The position numbers and the translations under genes are program-made. A stretch of 64,000 nucleotides of DNA from Misgurnus anguillicaudatus. Taxonomy: Eukaryota; Chordata; Actinopteri; Cypriniformes; Cobitidae. Under the pieces are notes generated by a model. That model had not been told where the DNA came from, did no database searches, and saw nothing but the letters and a program-made list of their open reading frames with translations. Below, in pieces: positions 21,471 to 33,600 of the stretch. Every line of letters starts with the position of its first letter. The stretch's first letter is position 1. Location of the stretch: the NCBI RefSeq assembly GCF_027580225.2, contig NC_073340.2:15694001-15758000 (forward strand), given 5' to 3'.

Positions 21471-22290
21471 GGCAAAGAATAGGTGGGGTCCTTGGACATA
21501 TCGGAGGGGCAGATATATGAATGAGCACGACATTAATAGTTACGCATTTTTTTTCTTATTTTCCACCTTGTGTATGTCATTATAAGTTTATCCTGACCTG
21601 AAGCAAGACAGAAGAACTAAACCAAACATCTAGGCTTTAGTTAGACTGACAAGGCTAATAAGCTTAGGACAAATCAGCAAGCGTGATTTTTTTTTCATTT
21701 GGCTTTTTGTTTTTAATTTTAGCTTTAATTTTTAAGCTCTCCCTGCAATGCTGCATAGTTTGACGTGGTGAAGTCGTGCATTGCTTTAATGCCGTATTAA
21801 AAGTCAGCAGTCCGTTCTCTGTCTTTGATTTTTAAACCGCCGTGAAGTTGGTCAAACTTACCTTGGCCATATTTGAAGATAAATGAGCGATGCCAAACAG
21901 TATGTTAGGGTTGTACAATCTGCTGGGAAATTTTTAACATTATATGAAAATATTATAAAATAGCCATATGAATGGACAACCTTCATCATGTTATGTCTTA
22001 AACAGTATAAAGTCTTAAACGGCGATCTTTTTACCGCAAACAACTCCCTCTGCCTTTATTATGCACTTGGAGGGAATTACCAAAAAAATGCATTTATATG
22101 AAAAAATTGTTGTTTTCTCGGTACAGTAAAACACTGAAAGCTGTAGTCCTCAAGAGAGATGAACCACAAAACAATGAGGTTTTAAAAAAAAGAGTATAGT
22201 AAAATTGTATAGTACAATCAACATTTTTTATCATTCCATTGTTATTTTGTAACAAATCATTCCAACCCATTATATTGAATAATAAATTGA
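21471..22290 (+). other. lasp1: lasp1 3' untranslated region
   Basis: AT-rich sequence without splice context or frames continues after the stop. ATTAAA occurs near 21795 and the first canonical AATAAA is at 22281-22286, so the 3' end is probably within about 30 bases of one of these; further signals are near 22363 and beyond. Confidence 0.55.
22281..22286 (+). terminator. lasp1: Candidate lasp1 poly(A) signal AATAAA
   Basis: This is the first canonical AATAAA after the lasp1 stop codon, on the coding strand, about 810 bp downstream. Confidence 0.45.
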
Positions 22291-22745
22291 TGATTAAATC
22301 AATGAAAGGGGAAGTGTATTATTTTATTACATAAAATTGAGTATGAATTGTATTTTACCTCAAATAAACAAGTTTATTTCATCATGACAATTGCTTTTGT
22401 AATACATGCAAATAATAAAATGATTAACAAACATATGGCTGGTATTACGGTATATAAAGTGCATTTAAAAGGCAGTATATATTAATGACATCTAGAGGTT
22501 GAAATTGGTAACCACAGTCAAAATATTGGAGACATTTTTTCCAGTCGCTCAGACTCAACACTCACATGGGTTGCCAGACACCTACAGGAGCACAACTGAC
22601 GTTGGAATGCATTGATGGAAAGCATTGAGCTTTACACTGTAGGTTTATCTAATCTTTTTTTTTATTACAACTCAATCTGCGGCTTGTTTCAAAGGCTGCA
22701 TCCTCTGAAGGTTCCATTTATGGGCCATTGCGCTCTCATTTAAAT

Positions 22746-23941
22746 CAGGGTTTCTCAACCAGGGTGCGGGGGCCTCTGCAAACTTTCAAAGGGGCCTTAA
22801 GATGACTTAAAATGATTTAAAATAAGACTACAAATCTAAATAAGACTTAAAACAAGCAAATATTCAGCTAAAACAAGTAAATATCAAGATATTTCTTGTT
22901 ATTTTGTAACAAATGATGAGTTTGGTTCCAAAACGCGATAAGCGGCATTTAAAAAAAAAGAGTTGCCACCAAAATCAGTATTGTATCTGGTCCGCCGTGT
23001 TATTCCTTTTATCTTTTTTCCCAAAACGCAATAAACGGCATTCGTCCTCCTCTGCAGAATGCAATAAATCCACTCAACAAATCACAGCACACCATTCCAC
23101 GCATTGTAAACAATAAGGGCGGCTTGTTGAATACACATGAATCCTAGTTTTCCTCATCTACTTTGTAATTCGTGATCAACAAACAAACAAAAACAATAAC
23201 ATTTTACAGCTGATTGCTGTCAAAAAAGTTCAGTGACGACATCCCAAGTATATCAGCACCAATGACAGTGTTCTTAATAGGACAAAGTAAGTGTTTTGAT
23301 TAATGCCATTAATGTTTAATTTTTTTTAATCAGTGTATACCACTAGTCAACTAATTGAATATAACATGGCAAAGATGAATACACATGTATATATTGATTC
23401 ATTAGATTTATAGCAAAAACGTGTCATGGATTTATTGCATTTTGTGGGAAAAAATTATCAGTTTTTATAATAAATCTCTGAAAATCAAATTATGGATTTG
23501 AATTTTTAATGTTATTGTGACCTAAAGATGCTATGTGAAAGTCTTGTCACTTTCTTGGTATAGAAAACACATTTTTACCGAAATTAGTCAAAATGGATTT
23601 ATTGCATTTTGGAACCAAACTTTTCAAATATAAATCTGTCTAGCCAATACGGTAAAAAAAGATTTGTTGGTTCAACTTAAAAAAGTGTTTGTGCTGCCTT
23701 AAAAATAAGATAATTCAAGTTAAGTTAATTCAATTAAAAATACAAGTTAACTTAGTAAAAATGTTGAATTAACTCCGCTCACTTTTAAGGCAATACAAAC
23801 ACTTACTTTTTTAAGTTGAACCAACCAATTTTTTAACAGTGAAGCTCTAGTATATTTTATTTGGTAAAATAGGTGGAGGGCTTCCAAATACTGTTGTGGA
23901 CAATAGGGGGGCTTTGAAGTGGAAAAGGTTGAGAATCCCTG
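22746..23941. mobile_element. ~1.2 kb hAT-like element between convergent genes
   Basis: The ends CAGGGTTTCTCAACC and GGTTGAGAATCCCTG are inverted repeats of the CAGGGRTTCTCAACC type used by hAT (Charlie-like) elements. The flanking 8-mers ATTTAAAT and ATTTAGTT agree at six of eight positions, a decayed target duplication. An internal inverted pair lies near 23655-23830 (GGTTCAACTTAAAAAAGTG and CACTTACTTTTTTAAGTTGAACC). No transposase frame was seen. Confidence 0.8.
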
Positions 23942-24448
23942 ATTTAGTTACCGTGATAACTGGCAACTGAACTGTGAAAATACACTATTGGGTAAATTAG
24001 CAGTGGGCGGGATCACACAGATCAAATCAAAAACACAAATTTCAACAAACAAAAAAAAACATTAAAAAGAGAGTAATATTTTTCATATATGTGAACTTGA
24101 CATGTTTCCTAAATATCTGTGAATATATTAAAGTTTTTTAATCCTAAACAAAAACACACATTCTCTGAAAACAGTCAAAAGAGGTATTTACAGTTAAAAT
24201 GTGGTTTTATCTAGAATGTGAATAATTATCTTATATACTTATCTACATTATTTAGATATCTACATTCAAGTGTATTTAATTGATTGGAATGCTATTCAAA
24301 CATTGAGATGCATTTCTGTGAAGCTGCTCTGAAACAATATGCATTGTGATAAGCTATAAACATGACTTGATTTGTATAGAAACATTCATACTTTAAATCA
24401 AGAAATGAGAACTGTCCTTGTAAACTTATAGGCAAGTGCATATTCATT

Positions 24449-24607
24449 TTAAGGATTGTCCATAAAGTAGGATATCCGCTTGCCAATTGTCTTCTGAAGT
24501 TTGGCTGGTAACCACGACATTTGCTCTTGAACAGATACTGTTTGTTTTCCTATGCTGTCCTCGCATAATCTTGACAGGAAATTCCAAATGTTTAGGTAAT
24601 GACAATT
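24449..24607 (-). CDS. klhdc1: klhdc1-like exon 12 and stop
   Basis: It encodes NCHYLNIWNFLSRLCEDSIG, then a stretch ending MSWLPAKLQKTIGKRISYF and MDNP-stop. This corresponds to the KLHDC1 C-terminal helix region (LRSCLDCIGK, LLPPKLLQQVLKKITFW). The acceptor TATGTGGTAAG is weak but is the one that keeps phase 0. The preceding intron is 3 kb. Confidence 0.78.
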   Translation of the reverse strand, partial: NCHYLNIWNFLSRLCEDSIGKQTVSVQEQMSWLPAKLQKTIGKRISYFMDNP

Positions 24608-27600
24608 CTTACCACATAAGCACACAAAATATCTTACATATATTCATGAAAGGTTTATGTCTTACTATTGTAATTCAATTGTTAGACTGTTGACACAAGT
24701 GAAGTGTTTACAAACACAGATTTATTTCATGCGCTTTTTGATGCAGTGTGTGTTTCGAATGGCTTTTACCTTGACAGCGAGTATGGTTGAGTCTGAAACA
24801 GCAGCACATCACCACAGTGACTTTGAGAAGGAGACCTGAGTATCACCACCTATGAAAATGAAAATTAGCCCATTTTTTTATTCATCCTACACTTTAAAAC
24901 CTAACAGTTAACTTAACTCAAACCATTTAATGGCGCTTTTCCATTGCATAGTACCCCACGGTTTGGTTTAGTTTGGGTCGGGTCAGCGAACCGGTCAGTG
25001 AACCGGTTGCATTAGACCATTTAAGTTTTAAAACGCATACATTTAAGTACTGTGAACTTGAGTCATGTGCAATTATGCACTTATATTTATGTCGTGTAAA
25101 CTTAAATATAAGTGAAGAGTTTCGTTGCAAAACGAGATAAATCCATTTTTTAACATTTTTGTCAAAACATGTTTATTATTATGTTATCATGTTATTATTT
25201 TGTTTTATGGTGCTAATTAGCTGTATTTTTTAAGTTATGAAGGTTTAAATCAAAACAAACCAACTGCAGTTGCATTGATATTAATTGGAATGCACAACCA
25301 AAAAATGCGATTTCTGAACAATTTAAAAAACGGTGGTTATCTCGTTTTGCAACGAAACTCTTCAAATGCATAACTGCATATGATTCAATTTGTTTAAGTT
25401 CACAGTGCTCAAATGTATGTGTTTTAAAACTAATGCAAATGGTTTACTTAGGTGGTTTGAGTTGAGTTGACTTTTAGGTTTTACAGTGTACATGTATATG
25501 ACTTGCTGCTTCTGGATTTTACCGATAAGTAAGTCCCTACTTGCCAATAACCGATTAATAGACATTGATAGTTTTGAAAATGGATATTGGATAAAAAAAA
25601 CCATAACACTAAAAGTAAAACAGTGCTGAAATATATTACAAAAGTAATAAAACAACAGCACTGAACCAAGGAAATGTGCTAAATTAAATAAATGTTTAAA
25701 TAAAAATATATAAATAATATTAATAAGTATTAAAGTAAATACTTTCGTTAAAAAACTCCCACTTGTAAAATTGAAATTACATAAATGTTTATTATATGTG
25801 TTCATTTAAAATATGGATATATCATGCATAAAAGTAACCAGCTGGATATAAACTAATGCAAATCGATGGTAAATAATTATGACATTAAACTTTTGGGTTG
25901 GAATTATTTTCATGTATTTTTGTGTAACGATTGAGGTATCACTACAATTAGCATCCTGTCAGCCTTGACAACAAACTTAGGTTTCTGCTGTTGTTTCTTT
26001 GCTAATGCAGCATCTATTTAGCAAAATAATTACTTCCTAATGATATGAAGCAATGGACGCAACTCAGAAAAACTATTGGATTTTTTGCGGATAGACGATT
26101 CCGGTTTCCCACGGGTCCTTGAAATCCTTGAAAGTTTGTGAATCTGGTGGAAATAATTCAAGGCCCTGGGAAGTTTTTGAAAATATACATACATAGATAC
26201 AGGTCATTAAAAGTGCTTGAATCATTTTATACAAGAAGTTTTCTGGAAAAAAATCCATATTATTCCCTGTGTAGTGTATAATATCATAAAATGTCTAGCC
26301 TTTTATACACACGTGCTAAACTGTTCGCTTAAATGCTTATATCTTCTGTATGCGAATGTTGATTCATACCAAAATGCTTTTTTGCATAGTTGTGTTTAAC
26401 ACATGAAAACGTCTTGGGTTACGTATGTAACTGTTGTTCCTGAAAAGGGAACGAGACGCTGCGTCTCCCTTGCCATACTTCCTGCGTCCCTGTAATGACG
26501 TCTTTGGCAATATTTCAGATGCCGATATACTTCCTGGCTCCCGCGTCACCCTGTCTTTATTGTTAAGCCTCACCATTGGTTGAATTTGATATACACATTC
26601 AGATGCAATTACCCCTGGAGGCGTCCCAAAAGTGTCAGCGCAGTGACGCAGCGCGAGTTCCCTCGAAAGGGAACTGTAACAATGTATCTTAAAAGGTAAC
26701 ACAATGTAACCTTGCTCTCAATTGAAATGTGTCCCCACGTTTAGTCCTTAAATTTGAGGGTATTGGACCTGGAAAGTCCTTGAAAGGTCCTTGAATTTGA
26801 AGTTAACTAAGGTGTGGGAACCCTAACGATTGTTTCACCAATAAACTATCGGTGCCGATTAATCGGCAAAACCGATTAATCGGTCTACCTCTAAATCATA
26901 TTAAAAAAATATCCTTTTTTAGCTTTATAATGGCATTGGATAGTGCCTCATTTTTTTAATAATTGCAGTCTTCCAAAGTTATTTTTGGTAAGAAAAATCC
27001 AAAGCCATTATAAAGCTGAAAAAAAAAACAGGACATTATTTAATACAACTTTGATTGTGTTTTGCTGAAAACGAAAAATTGCTTTAAATGTGGTAGTTGT
27101 ATTGCTATCTATGGGTGGGTCAGAAAGCTCTCGGATTTCATCATAAATATTTTCATTTGTGTTCTGAAGATGAGCAAATGTCTTATGGGTGTGGAACGAC
27201 ACGAGGGTGAGTAATCCATGACAAAAACTTTATTTATAAATTCTTTCACTTACAGTACATTTTATCTAGACTATTCCTTTAATATACTGTATTCTACTTA
27301 TTCCTGGATGAATTCCAGCTAACCAAAGTCTGCATTTCCCAGCAAGTCCTGAGCTAATGTGTCATGTACTTGTTGAGTCAACACTTCTTATCGGTTCATT
27401 AAGCAGTATCTAATGTAAACTGGTATGTTCAATGCTCTTAGTTTCACCTCCTTGCACTGGTTTTCATACTGTAACACACTGTTTCAAAATCAGTTTAAAG
27501 CTTGAGGATTATGGCTCAGAAGCTAAGCTTCAAACCTGACCTTTGAAGCAGAACCAGAGTATGAGAATATTCACTGTGTTTAAAAACCTCCATACACTAC

Positions 27601-30600
27601 TTGAATTATGCGTCTATTTTGTGTAGACCATACATACTGAATCCATGAAAAAGGTGAAGGTCTGGCTTCCTCCGAAAACGACTACATCACCATCTCTCCC
27701 CTTGTCGGCAGAATGCCATAACCTGAGTTCAGAGATGGGTAATGGTGAGACACAATATAAGAATATGCAGGCCAAATATACACACACACACAAGACAATA
27801 TTACAACTACTCTACCTAGGTTTGTCTTTGTGCGTGTGGTTTCTCGCTTTCCATTCTTTTGTTATAGTGTTGAATTCCCACCCATCACCTAGACAAAAGA
27901 AATACGAAGTGTTTACAAAAGTTCTCATGCTTATATACACACGTCAATGTTTCTAAAACTTACTGAGAACCTCCCCGTAAGTACTGAGACCCCCGAACAG
28001 GAAAAGTTGGTGATCTGAGATGGCTGTTAGCGTGTGAAGAGTCCGACCTCGTGGGAGAGTCCCAGTCTGATGGTCACTGGGTTTAAAAAGAAAAACGCTT
28101 ATTAATGACTGACTTTCCTTAACAGACTGTTTAATAATTCAGCTAAACAGACCTACACCATGAAAGCAAAGTCGACTGTTGATTCTATAAAGTCAAACAC
28201 TATAATGTTTTATTGGTATGTCTTTAGTATTAGTAAACTAAACGTTTCGCATATTCATGATGAATCTAGCTAGTGTGGTGACCTTTAACAAGACTTATAT
28301 AATTTTCTCACTGTGTATATTATAAGTGCATACTGTTGTGTGATTTTCTTAGTCACACGTATAACTATCTAAAGCTGTGGCTGACATAACTAAAACCACT
28401 TTTTGTGCACACTGTCTACTTAAAAGGTGCGAACTGCGGCCATAAAAGCACTCAAAGGCCTCTACATACAGTACAGTTATTATACCACATTTCTATCACG
28501 TTAACATACTGTACGGTGTTTGTTGGTCAGATAATAATAAACACTTTAAGCACTCACATTTGTGTCCACATCCACGTCATCAGATCTAAACAATGAATGT
28601 CTATCGTCTGCGTTTCCTGAAATGACAATTTTTTTGTATCTTAAACGTTTTTTATATGATTTCCTTTACAGTGTGTTTGGTAAAATGCAACTGCAATACT
28701 ACAATTCAAAAGATCAGATCTCAAGACAAATGTGTTAACCGGGTGCGATGCCATCTTACCAGACCTCCGCACACGTAGCCCTTATGACCTAAAGTAGCAC
28801 TTGCATGGGAAGATCTGGGTTCTGGAGATTGGCCCTGTAACAAATAGATCCAGACAGCAAGATAAACTATTTATACAGTCATCTATTCATATTCATGGTT
28901 GATAGACGCAAACATCTGCGATATCTAGTCTCTTTTACCTGGGTATGTGGTTCTGTCCAAGTGGCTGACTCAGGTTCAAACATGTGTACTTCATTATTCC
29001 ATCCCCAAAACTGAAAAACATCCGACCCGATTGTTGTCTAGGAAGAGAGCATGTAGATTGTTGTCTGTAAAGAGATTATCCTCCAACCCATATGACCCAT
29101 ATTTGTACATTTCTCCAAATACGACCAACAGATGTCTTTACTAAATAAGCGCCTCTACAAACTTAATACATTAGGGTATGAAAATATATTTTTCGGTATA
29201 ATTTTGCTATGACGACCTGCAATGGGATATGATTTTCAGGATTAAGTGTATTTATATTACATATCACACTTAAGAGGGCAAAAGAACTTTTTTAAATATT
29301 CAGAGTGTACCAAGGTAATATGATCGATTTCTATGAAGAAAAGATGCGAAAGTGATCACAATTCGCTGTAGATATCAGATCCGATGTACACTTGTTCAAA
29401 AGCTGACCCCAGAAGAAGCAATGATACGTCATTTCTGATTGTGAAATAGCATTGGCTCTCGTGTGTCTCGTGACCAATTTATGTTTGAATGGGATTTCTT
29501 GCATCTCATAACCATAAATGTTTATGAAACTATTTCTACATTTACAAATGTGTCTAATCTGACGTATAAGGCAAAAAAACACCAAACCTAAACACAGGTT
29601 GTATAAGCTGTTGGTCGATAGAGGGCACCAGGCCTTTGAACCAGATTTTTTCCCAACTGGTTCGTTCCGAACAGAAACAGTATTTTAACGTTTACGGTTT
29701 TCGATTCAACCCTAAAATTGACATTCCTGAACTGGTTAGAACAAAAAATTAAGTTCCCGAACCAGTTAATAACGTTCCATGTCAGCTGTGGGACATACAA
29801 ATAAGTAGGCTGATCATTAGGACATTAAACTTAAATTATTAGTTTACATTAAGTCTCTATCTTGTGATCAAACATTAAAAAATCTGATATTATGTAAGCG
29901 GCATAACTGTAATTCTGACATGCCTACATTTGTCAGCATTATACATGAATTAAGACAAGGACAATTTCTGCCATGTCATTTATTTGCAAGCAACTTAAAC
30001 AAATGTTTTTATTAGAAAAAGAATAGTTTTATCACGAGATCATTTTGTTTGTATGTGTCCTGTCAAGAAAAACAGAAAAATTGTTTGCTTGCTTTTTGAA
30101 ACGCGTCTCCCCGTGTATGCACTTTTGAGTGCACTTAAACACACGCACACACAGAGACGGAGGACGAATTCCAAACGGCGCTTCGGGAAAAAGATGCACT
30201 ATAAACAGTTGCTCCACATAAAGTGAAAATTATGTTGTTTTCAGTGCTTTTTTCGCTAAATGTATTTTAAGGGAAATTTATTTTTTGATTGGAGTTAGAC
30301 CGGACACATTCAACCGCATGTGCGTCTGTGCATACAGAAAATTGTTCACTTTAGCGCCTTTTTGTGGTTAAATTGTTTAAAATCACATAAGTGTTAACAT
30401 TTGAAAGCCTTTGAAAAACGTGCAAACGTGCGAACCGTGGGTCATGATCGGTACGGATCACGAATCAACTGCGATCCGTTACAGCACTAATTAGTAAAAC
30501 AAAGATGTTTAAATACTTGGTAGCCTACAATATTTCCCTCTTATAATTAAGCATTAGAGACTTGGGCTTGAGTAGGCTACTTGCTGGTGGCAAGCTTCTC

Positions 30601-33600
30601 ATTTCTCTGATGAGTCAAAGACGACCGGAAGGGAACTTCACCGAGTCATATTGCACAGAAATCTTGTCAAAGAACGAAAAAATAATGGTATTAACCGGTT
30701 ACCATTATTTTAAATAAGCGATTCTGATCCGGAACATATATTTTTTTAAGTTTTTGGTTTCATTTCTGTTCCTTGCAAAACATCAAAAGTTTCTGGTTTT
30801 GTTCCGTGAACCGGTTCAAAGCCTTTGGAGGGCACTAATTCATTACACGTACCTTGATGTCGTAATACGGTACTTGCACAAACTATTAGGTTGTTATTTT
30901 TGGAAGACAGTCTCCCACATTCATTTGTTTTTCTAAAATTTGCTTTAGCCCCTGTCAGTGTCAGGGGTGGGCTTTCATTAAATTTTTTTGTAATAAATCG
31001 TATGTTTTTGTATGATTCACTTCATACCAATTCTTATAAAACGGTTAGTTCCAATCCTTGATTCCGATTGGTCATTAGCTGTGCTTTATTCACGATAAAA
31101 TACGGCTATGACCTCTTCACCCAATGATTTTATTTATCACTGCGCCCTTAGCAACCACACGTATCAGTTTAAGAACAGTTTGTTGTTTTTATTTGAGCTT
31201 TCATGAATATTACACATTGGAATGTTATTGTTCACGGTCAGGGACTATTTTTTTCTAGCGGAAGGAATGCTTTTATTGATTTAAAGGTGCAGTGTGTAAT
31301 ATTTAGAAGGATCTCTTGATAGAAATGCAAAATAATATACAAAACTATATGTTCAGGGGAGTATAAAGACCTTTTTTTTAATGAACCGTTATGTTTTTAT
31401 AAGCTGAGAATGAGACGTTTTTATCTACATACACTGAGGGTCCCCTTACGTGGAAGTCGCCATTTTGTGCCGCCATGTTTCTACAGATGCTCTTAACGGA
31501 CAAAAGTTTTTTACTAAGTTGTCTCCGACGATGACATGTTTTTCCGGTGGCGGCTACCGTAGCTTCTCTATGCATTTCAAAAGCGAGGGGTGAGCCGTGG
31601 ACTGCAATTCGCAACCTTACCACTAGATGCCGCTAAAATTTACACACTGCACCTTTAACTTCATGAAAGTTGTACTAATACATTTTGTTACTTTAATATT
31701 GTGTGGTAACGTTTTCTAAAAGCAATAAGGTACTCGAGGCAAGTGCTGTATCGTGAATAAGTAACGGCTGAAGGGGTTGCAGGCACAGCCTCTCGTACCT
31801 TATTGCTTACGTACAAATTATTAGACAACTCGTAAAAACCGTACAAATTCCTGTGAGATCAGGCTGACTACAACTTTAGCTGCAAATACATTTCCAAGAT
31901 TTTTTTGCTTACCCAGGAAGTCTCATTCACTATAAATTTCTTGGAGTTGTTGATCTCTCTGGCCATTTTGCCGCTGTATCCGCCAAAGTAGATAAGCCTA
32001 AGAATGACACAAACTGACACCGCTATTCCTGAACTTATTTTAAATACACATTGAGAAGGAATGATATGAAATTTGATAAGTATGGTGCTTCAGCTTTGAT
32101 ACTGTTTGCAAATACTTTTATGCAAATATTATACAAATTGCACAGTATGTCTGTATAGAAAGCTGTGTGGTTGTGACCTTGTTTTATACCTGTTTCTGTA
32201 GACCCAACAGGAATGTCTGATCCTAGGAGATGGAGTCGTTCCCACTGTGTCCGTCACTTTTCTCCAGTTGTATTCCCCGTCCGAGAGGTCAACACAGTAC
32301 ATCTGTCATAATAACAGACCAGCAGTAACAAGATCTTAAACAGAAGTGATGAAGTTTTCAGCTTTGATGAGATTTGTTTTCCTTATTTTTCCGTGGCATT
32401 CTCGGACAACAGATCGCATCTACTTTACGGATATTTCTGAAATTTTAAGATGCTGGACGATCAAATAACCTGAAATACTGATGTTCTATCAAGGGAAGTG
32501 GGTAATAATACACATCTTTGTTCTCGCTGTATATCAATTACAGGGAAGCAAGAAAAACACTCCAAAATATTTTTTTGCGGGAGGTGGAGTTTCCCTTTAA
32601 CAGAGGCTTTGTTCATCATATTTGCTTAAAGTTAATAACCAATGAATAAAACTGCATCGAACATCCTTCAAAGTAAATATTATTTGTGGCTAATAGCCAC
32701 ATTTGCGAAAAATAAGGATACAAATAGCATAATATTTGTATTATTCTGACATTTCCTATAAAGGCAACAAACAATAGATGTGTAACTCTTGGATATGCCC
32801 TGGACAAACCCGTTGATCTGCTTTTGATGATGTACGTGTTGATGAAGATATCTTGCTTTGTTAGCATTCCTAAGCTTACCTGGTTGGTGTAGCCACTGCG
32901 CTCACAACCCCCAAAAATGTAAAGAACACCCTGAAGATATGCTCCACATGTCTGTGATAAGACAGGGGGAACCTCACCGCCCATATGCCTGTGGGACCTG
33001 TCATACACACGCGCATATACAAATAATTAAAACACAGGGGGAAATGTTGTTGTCTAATGTTGGTCATGGTAGCCACAGCTGAGAAACTCTGGTACTACCT
33101 GCTTCCCCATTATAGTGAACAACTGCTGTTTAAAGTGTAATGTAACATGTTGACATGAAACTATTCTGTTTGCAGCAGGTTTACCTATTGCTAGGCGTGT
33201 AAGATATTCAGGGAAGACAATAATAACTGAAAGTAAAACATATTACAGGTCTTACCAGACTCCACTCTCCATATCATAAAGCAAGATCTCATCACTGGGT
33301 TGACAAATTTCTTTTCCATCCACACACTGAAAAGTTCAAAGAAAAAGTAGATCATGAATTTAAAAAATATACAGACTAATGTTTGAAGTAAATGCGCACC
33401 AGACACAAACAGTACGACATATTACAGACTCATTTAAACAAACAAATCTATGTATTTAATAAGACTTCTTGGATGACAAAGACAATAAATAAAACAGAAA
33501 TGTTTATTATTCTCACACCGACATCCACCCCAGACGTACAGTGTGTTTCCATCCAGAAAGGAGATGTGGTCGCTCCGCGCAATTGCCGAGGAGACTCGCG

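Noticed and set aside
21280..21533. Two overlapping minus-strand frames
   Set aside because: They are the antisense of the lasp1 SH3 exon.
25362..25805. 147-codon hydrophobic minus-strand frame
   Set aside because: It is AT-rich and overlaps transposon ends and remnants. The Phe/Ile/Leu richness reflects poly-A/T sequence, not a membrane protein.
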